This document shows positions 60,629 through 64,000 of a stretch of 64,000 nt of DNA, one piece after another. The notes under the pieces are model-generated. The model had not been told where the DNA came from and did no database searches. It saw only the letters and a program-made list of their open reading frames with translations. Every line of letters starts with the position of its first letter. The first letter of the stretch is position 1. The stretch lies in NCBI GenBank assembly GCA_934141555.1, contig CAKPCK010000002.1:1-64000 (forward strand), read 5' to 3'. Both the position numbers and the translations under genes were made by a program. The stretch is from an uncultured Clostridia bacterium (GTDB lineage Bacteria; Bacillota; Clostridia; TANB77; CAG-508).

Positions 60629-61042
60629 TTATTTCTTTGGGCGTTTTGCTCCATATTTTGAACGTCCTTGCATTCTGTCTTTTACACCTGCTGTATCTAA
60701 TGTTCCTCTGATAATATGATATCTAACACCTGGAAGGTCTTTTACTCTTCCTCCTCTGATTAGAACAACACTATGTTCTTGTAAGTTGTGTCCTATTCCT
60801 GGGATATATGATGTTACTTCATAACCATTTGAAAGTCTAACTCTGGCAACTTTTCTTAAAGCAGAGTTTGGCTTCTTTGGTGTTACTGTTTTTACAACTG
60901 TACATACACCTCTTTTTTGTGGTGCTTTATTGTTTGTTAATGTTTTGTTTTTTGAATTCCATCCATGTTGTAAAGCTGGAGCTGTTGATTTTGCCTTTGT
61001 TGATTTTCTTCCTTTTCTTACTAATTGATTAATTGTTGGCAC
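60629..61042 (-). CDS. rpsL: 30S ribosomal protein S12
   Basis: Decoding-centre protein. The 137-residue protein has PTINQLVRKGRK, KRGVCTVVKTVTPKKPNSAL (streptomycin region with the usual lysine, so no resistance allele at this residue), GHNLQEHSVVLIRGGRVKDL and the C-terminal GRSKYGAKRPKK. The start is GTG, with an AGAGGTG SD. First gene of the str operon; a small stem-loop overlaps its stop. Confidence 0.99.
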   Translation of the reverse strand: MPTINQLVRKGRKSTKAKSTAPALQHGWNSKNKTLTNNKAPQKRGVCTVVKTVTPKKPNSALRKVARVRLSNGYEVTSYIPGIGHNLQEHSVVLIRGGRVKDLPGVRYHIIRGTLDTAGVKDRMQGRSKYGAKRPKK

Positions 61043-61074
61043 TTAAATTTCACCTCTTTTCCTAATTTTACTTA

Positions 61075-61103
61075 ATTATAAAAATTAAATTAACCGCAAA
61101 CAA
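61075..61103 (-). promoter_or_regulatory. possible promoter of the str operon
   Basis: TATAAT (61075-61080) on minus is preceded at 17 bases by TTGTTT (61098-61103), a moderate -35 embedded in the terminator of the upstream gene. The start would be about 30 bases before rpsL. No S7-type operator is evident. Confidence 0.4.
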
Positions 61104-61134
61104 ATTATTAAAAATAATTCGCATTGCGGTTAAT
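61089..61134 (-). terminator. terminator of the coiled-coil gene upstream of rpsL
   Basis: ATTAACCGCAA (61089-61099) pairs perfectly with TTGCGGTTAAT (61124-61134), with an inner AATTATT stem. T-rich sequence follows on minus. It overlaps the -35 of the rpsL promoter. Confidence 0.7.
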
Positions 61135-61186
61135 ATTTTATCATTTTTTTCCTGTTATGTCAATGTTTTTATATTAAAATTATAAA

Positions 61187-62491
61187 TTATTCTTTATTAC
61201 CTTCTGGTAATACATTTGCACTACTTATATTGAAGATTTTTTTCATAAAACATTTTATTTTTTCTGATAAAGTTATATTTCCAATTATATCTACTAATGC
61301 ATTTTGATTTGCATTTTTTACTATTTTTTGTAATGTTTTTATTTCTTTTTTATTTATTTTTGCTTCATTAATATATGATAAATTATATGTTATCGCTGGC
61401 AATATATCTGAATCGTAATCATCTATTGATGAAAATGACATTACATAGTTATATACTAAATTTTGAGAATCCATATCATATTGTACTGCATATCTATCTA
61501 AAACTTCACAAACAATTGGATCCATTTTCTTTATTGCTATATTTCTTAAATTTCTATAGTTCTTTGCAGAATATTCTATTAATTCTCTTTTCCATGTTTC
61601 TCTTTCAAATTTTTCTTTTTCCAATAATTTTTCTCTTACTGGATATATTTTAATTGTTTTTCCATTATTTAATTCTGCTTTATACACTAATTCATTTTCT
61701 TCTACTTTTATAACAATATTTTTTAAATATATATATCCATCTGTACAATTTTCTTCTATTATTTTTGGTTCATTACTTTCTTCAAATGTAATTATTTCTT
61801 GTTCATTTTGAAAATGTTTTTTTAATAATTCTGTTATTTCTTCAATATTATTATAGTATTCTTCTATTGATGGTTCTATTGTTATTTCTTCAATAGGTTG
61901 AAATTCTTCTACTTTTAATTCTTCATCTATACTTAAATTTTCTATTGATTCATTAATTTCTTGTTGTATTTCAGCTTTTTCTTCTATTTTTTCACTTTGT
62001 TCTTCTTGATTATTTGCAAATAAATTAATTACATCTATAATTTGATTATGTTTTATTAATTTCTTAGCAAACATTATTCTTGCAATATTTTTTCCTATTT
62101 CATTTATAAACTCTGTTAATTCATAAATTTCATCTACTTCTAGGTTATCTCTATTTTCTTCTATTTGTTCACTTATAATTCGGCTTTTTCTTACATCTTC
62201 AGCAATCAAATTATCTATTTCAATAAATGCTTGTTCTCTAATTTCTAAACGTTTAGAATTAATTTGATTTTGAAACCATTGGCTTTGTTTTCCTAAATCT
62301 GATATTTGTTTTCCTAAGCAATTTACTTCTGACCAAACTTCTTCATTATTATTTATTTTATTCTGTGCTTTTTTTGTATTTCTTTCATTTGCTAATTCGT
62401 TTCTTTTATTTTCTATATCTCTTATTTGCGCACTCAAAACTGCTTTTTCATTAACAAATCTATCTAATTCTTCTATTAATTCTTCCATCAT
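61187..62491 (-). CDS. coiled-coil protein of unknown function
   Basis: A 434-residue acidic protein with no signal peptide. An N-terminal coiled coil (about 1-115) is followed by a Glu-rich region (about 160-235), a small beta-containing part (GYIYLKNIVIKVEENELVYK, then GKTIKIYPVREK, about 255-295), and a helical C-terminal domain ending SEKIKCFMKKIFNISS. No family is recognised. The SD is weak; the ATG at 62491 is followed directly by a second ATG. It lies between trmFO and the str operon and is closed by its own terminator. Confidence 0.5.
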   Translation of the reverse strand: MMEELIEELDRFVNEKAVLSAQIRDIENKRNELANERNTKKAQNKINNNEEVWSEVNCLGKQISDLGKQSQWFQNQINSKRLEIREQAFIEIDNLIAEDVRKSRIISEQIEENRDNLEVDEIYELTEFINEIGKNIARIMFAKKLIKHNQIIDVINLFANNQEEQSEKIEEKAEIQQEINESIENLSIDEELKVEEFQPIEEITIEPSIEEYYNNIEEITELLKKHFQNEQEIITFEESNEPKIIEENCTDGYIYLKNIVIKVEENELVYKAELNNGKTIKIYPVREKLLEKEKFERETWKRELIEYSAKNYRNLRNIAIKKMDPIVCEVLDRYAVQYDMDSQNLVYNYVMSFSSIDDYDSDILPAITYNLSYINEAKINKKEIKTLQKIVKNANQNALVDIIGNITLSEKIKCFMKKIFNISSANVLPEGNKE

Positions 62492-62639
62492 TTTTAACCT
62501 GTAATATTAAGTTGATTGCTCCTTAATATATTCCTTTCTTTTGTTATTTCCGAATTTTATTCATTTGTTATTCTATCATATCACTTTATTTCTTGCAATA
62601 GTTTTTTGTCATTTTTTAAAATATTTTATTCTTTTTTGT

Positions 62640-63992
62640 TTAATAGATTTTTAGATTCTCAATTGCCCTATCTGCTAGCTTTCCATACTTAATTTTTTTA
62701 TCTTTTATCCTTTGTGGAAGTTCTGGTACAATTCCAAAATTTGCATTCATTGGTTGAAATTTGTCATTTGATGTTGAAATATATTTTGCTAATGCTCCTA
62801 TCATTGTTAAATTTGAAAATTCAATTTTATTTTCTTTTTTTATTTGTGCAACTGCATTTAATGCTGATACCATTCCTGATGAAATTGATTCAACATATCC
62901 TTCTACTCCTGTTATTTGACCTGCAAAATAAATATTTTTGTTGTTTTTTAAATTATATGTATTATCCAATAATTTTGTTGAATTTATATATGTATTTCTG
63001 TGCATAACTCCATATTTTACAAATTCAGCATTTTCTAATCCTGGAATCATTCCAAATACTCTTTTTTGTTCTCCATATTTTAAGTTTGTTTGAAATCCTA
63101 CAATATTATATATTGTTCCTAATTCATTGTCTTGTCTTAATTGTATTACTGCATATGGTCTTTTTCCTGTTCTTGGATCATCAAATCCGACTGGTTTTAA
63201 TGGTCCATATCTTAATGTGTCTTTTCCTCTTTTTGCCATTACTTCTACTGGCATACAGCCTTCAAATATTTCTTTTTTTTCAAATTCATGTAATGTTACT
63301 ACTTCTGCATTTACTAATTCTTCTACAAATTTTTCATATTCTTCTTTGTTCATTGGTAAATTTATATAACTTGCTTCTTGTTTTTGTATTCTTTTTTTCC
63401 ATTCTTCTATTGTTTCATCTTTTCTTTTTTCTTGCTCATATCTGTTTCCCAAAAACGCAATATTAAAATCAATGCTTTCTTTTGTGATAATTGGTGCTGC
63501 AGCATCATAAAAATGTAATTTATCTTCTCCTGTTATTTTGGATATTTCTTTTGATAATCCTTCTGATGTTAGTGGTCCTGTTGCAATTATTACAATTCCT
63601 TCTTTTGACATTTTTTCTATATTTGTAATTTCTTGATGTATTATTTCTATTAAAGGATTTTTTTCTAGTTCTTCTGTTACTTTTTGTGAAAATAATTCTC
63701 TATCAACTGCTAATGCTTGACCTGCTGGTATTTGCGTTTCATTTGCTATTTTTATTAATAATGAGTCTAATTTTCTTAGTTCTTCTTTTAACAAACCACA
63801 TGCATTTGTGTGTAGATTTGATTTAAATGAGTTGCTACATACTATTTCTGCTAAATTTTTGTTGCTGTGTGCTTCTGTATATTTATTTGGTTTCATTTCA
63901 TATAATTTTACTTTTATTCCTCTTTTGGCTATTTGATATGCTGCTTCACTACCAGCTAAGCCTCCTCCTATTATTGTTATATAATCTACCAT
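62640..63992 (-). CDS. trmFO: methylenetetrahydrofolate-tRNA-(uracil-54-C5)-methyltransferase TrmFO
   Basis: FAD- and folate-dependent enzyme forming 5-methyluridine at position 54 of tRNA in Gram-positives. The 450-residue protein starts with ITIIGGGLAGSEAAYQIAKR (FAD-binding), then LYEMKPNKYTEAHSN, AEIVCSNSFKSN (family cysteine), GPLKPVGFDDPRTGKRPYAV, VGFQTNLKYGEQKRVF and FAGQITGVEGYVES, all typical. It often follows topA, which would lie beyond the right edge. Confidence 0.97.
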   Translation of the reverse strand: MVDYITIIGGGLAGSEAAYQIAKRGIKVKLYEMKPNKYTEAHSNKNLAEIVCSNSFKSNLHTNACGLLKEELRKLDSLLIKIANETQIPAGQALAVDRELFSQKVTEELEKNPLIEIIHQEITNIEKMSKEGIVIIATGPLTSEGLSKEISKITGEDKLHFYDAAAPIITKESIDFNIAFLGNRYEQEKRKDETIEEWKKRIQKQEASYINLPMNKEEYEKFVEELVNAEVVTLHEFEKKEIFEGCMPVEVMAKRGKDTLRYGPLKPVGFDDPRTGKRPYAVIQLRQDNELGTIYNIVGFQTNLKYGEQKRVFGMIPGLENAEFVKYGVMHRNTYINSTKLLDNTYNLKNNKNIYFAGQITGVEGYVESISSGMVSALNAVAQIKKENKIEFSNLTMIGALAKYISTSNDKFQPMNANFGIVPELPQRIKDKKIKYGKLADRAIENLKIY

Positions 63993-64000
63993 TTTTGTTT

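Noticed and set aside
1..64000. tRNA, rRNA, tmRNA, insertion sequences, prophage or CRISPR
   Set aside because: No GC-rich cloverleaf-like islands, transposase or integrase genes, or regular spaced repeats were seen; the GC-rich islands are explained by three protein genes.

Overview
The window comes from a very AT-rich, low-GC Gram-positive anaerobe of the Clostridia type, most like the uncultured gut Clostridia. Pointers are a four-subunit 2-oxoacid:ferredoxin oxidoreductase, AdhE and L-lactate dehydrogenase (strict fermentation), RNase J, CarD, an mraZ-rsmH-ftsL cluster, HPr/Enzyme I with a fructose PTS, spore-germination proteins (GerAB/GerAC families), and polypurine Shine-Dalgarno (SD) sites with frequent GTG/TTG starts. 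Nearly all genes lie on the minus strand, which is probably the leading strand. Only six genes run on plus: an HTH protein, a cysteine desulfurase, an Mg-type P-ATPase, a PHP phosphoesterase and the gerAB-gerAC pair.

Layout. 1-2000: porG-porD-porA (continuing off the left edge) behind a good promoter and a long leader. 2000-6000: membrane HTH protein, the short division cluster mraZ-rsmH-ftsL with its MraZ boxes, and a frameshifted nifS-like gene. 6000-12200: accessory stretch with a 2H-phosphoesterase-like protein and LysR regulator, an HExxH protein and a coiled-coil protein, an MNT/HepT toxin-antitoxin pair, a hairpin-rich gap, a small acidic protein and a GC-rich small gene. 12200-20000: adhE, mgtA-like ATPase, rnr, secG. 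20000-25400: surface-glycan operon (GT2, polytopic glycosyltransferase-like protein, wecE, ATP-grasp) followed by a membrane metallopeptidase. 25400-31000: mscL with a zinc ribbon, two phosphoesterase-like genes, a tandem cytidylyltransferase, PHP and MBL-fold enzymes, and a nucleotidyltransferase. 31000-43100: GGDEF protein and its membrane partner, ldh, ptsI-ptsH-fruA-fruK, carD, dut, a pilin-like protein, and a KAP-type P-loop ATPase behind comFC. 43800-53800: rnj, gerAB-gerAC, yitT, a PstS-like anchored protein with a partner, radical SAM protein, rnc, acpP. 53900-64000: plsX, a coiled-coil protein, the str operon (rpsL-rpsG-fusA-tuf), another coiled-coil protein, trmFO.

How it fits together. 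Sugar enters through the fructose PTS (FruA, FruK, HPr, Enzyme I). Pyruvate is disposed of by Ldh, or by Por plus AdhE to ethanol. Translation, lipid (PlsX, ACP) and RNA-processing (RNase III, R, J) functions form the core. Set into this core are three monocistronic genes that are clearly richer in GC than their surroundings (11853-12083, 27776-28504, 30348-30995). Each has its own near-consensus promoter, strong SD and hairpin terminator; I read them as recent acquisitions.

No CRISPR array, rRNA, tRNA, insertion sequence or prophage is visible. No gap without a gene exceeds about 300 bases; the largest gaps (1799-2059, 4518-4753, 10972-11202, 11635-11852, 14789-15058, 45707-45972, 56274-56500) hold promoters, leaders or terminators, or nothing I can identify.
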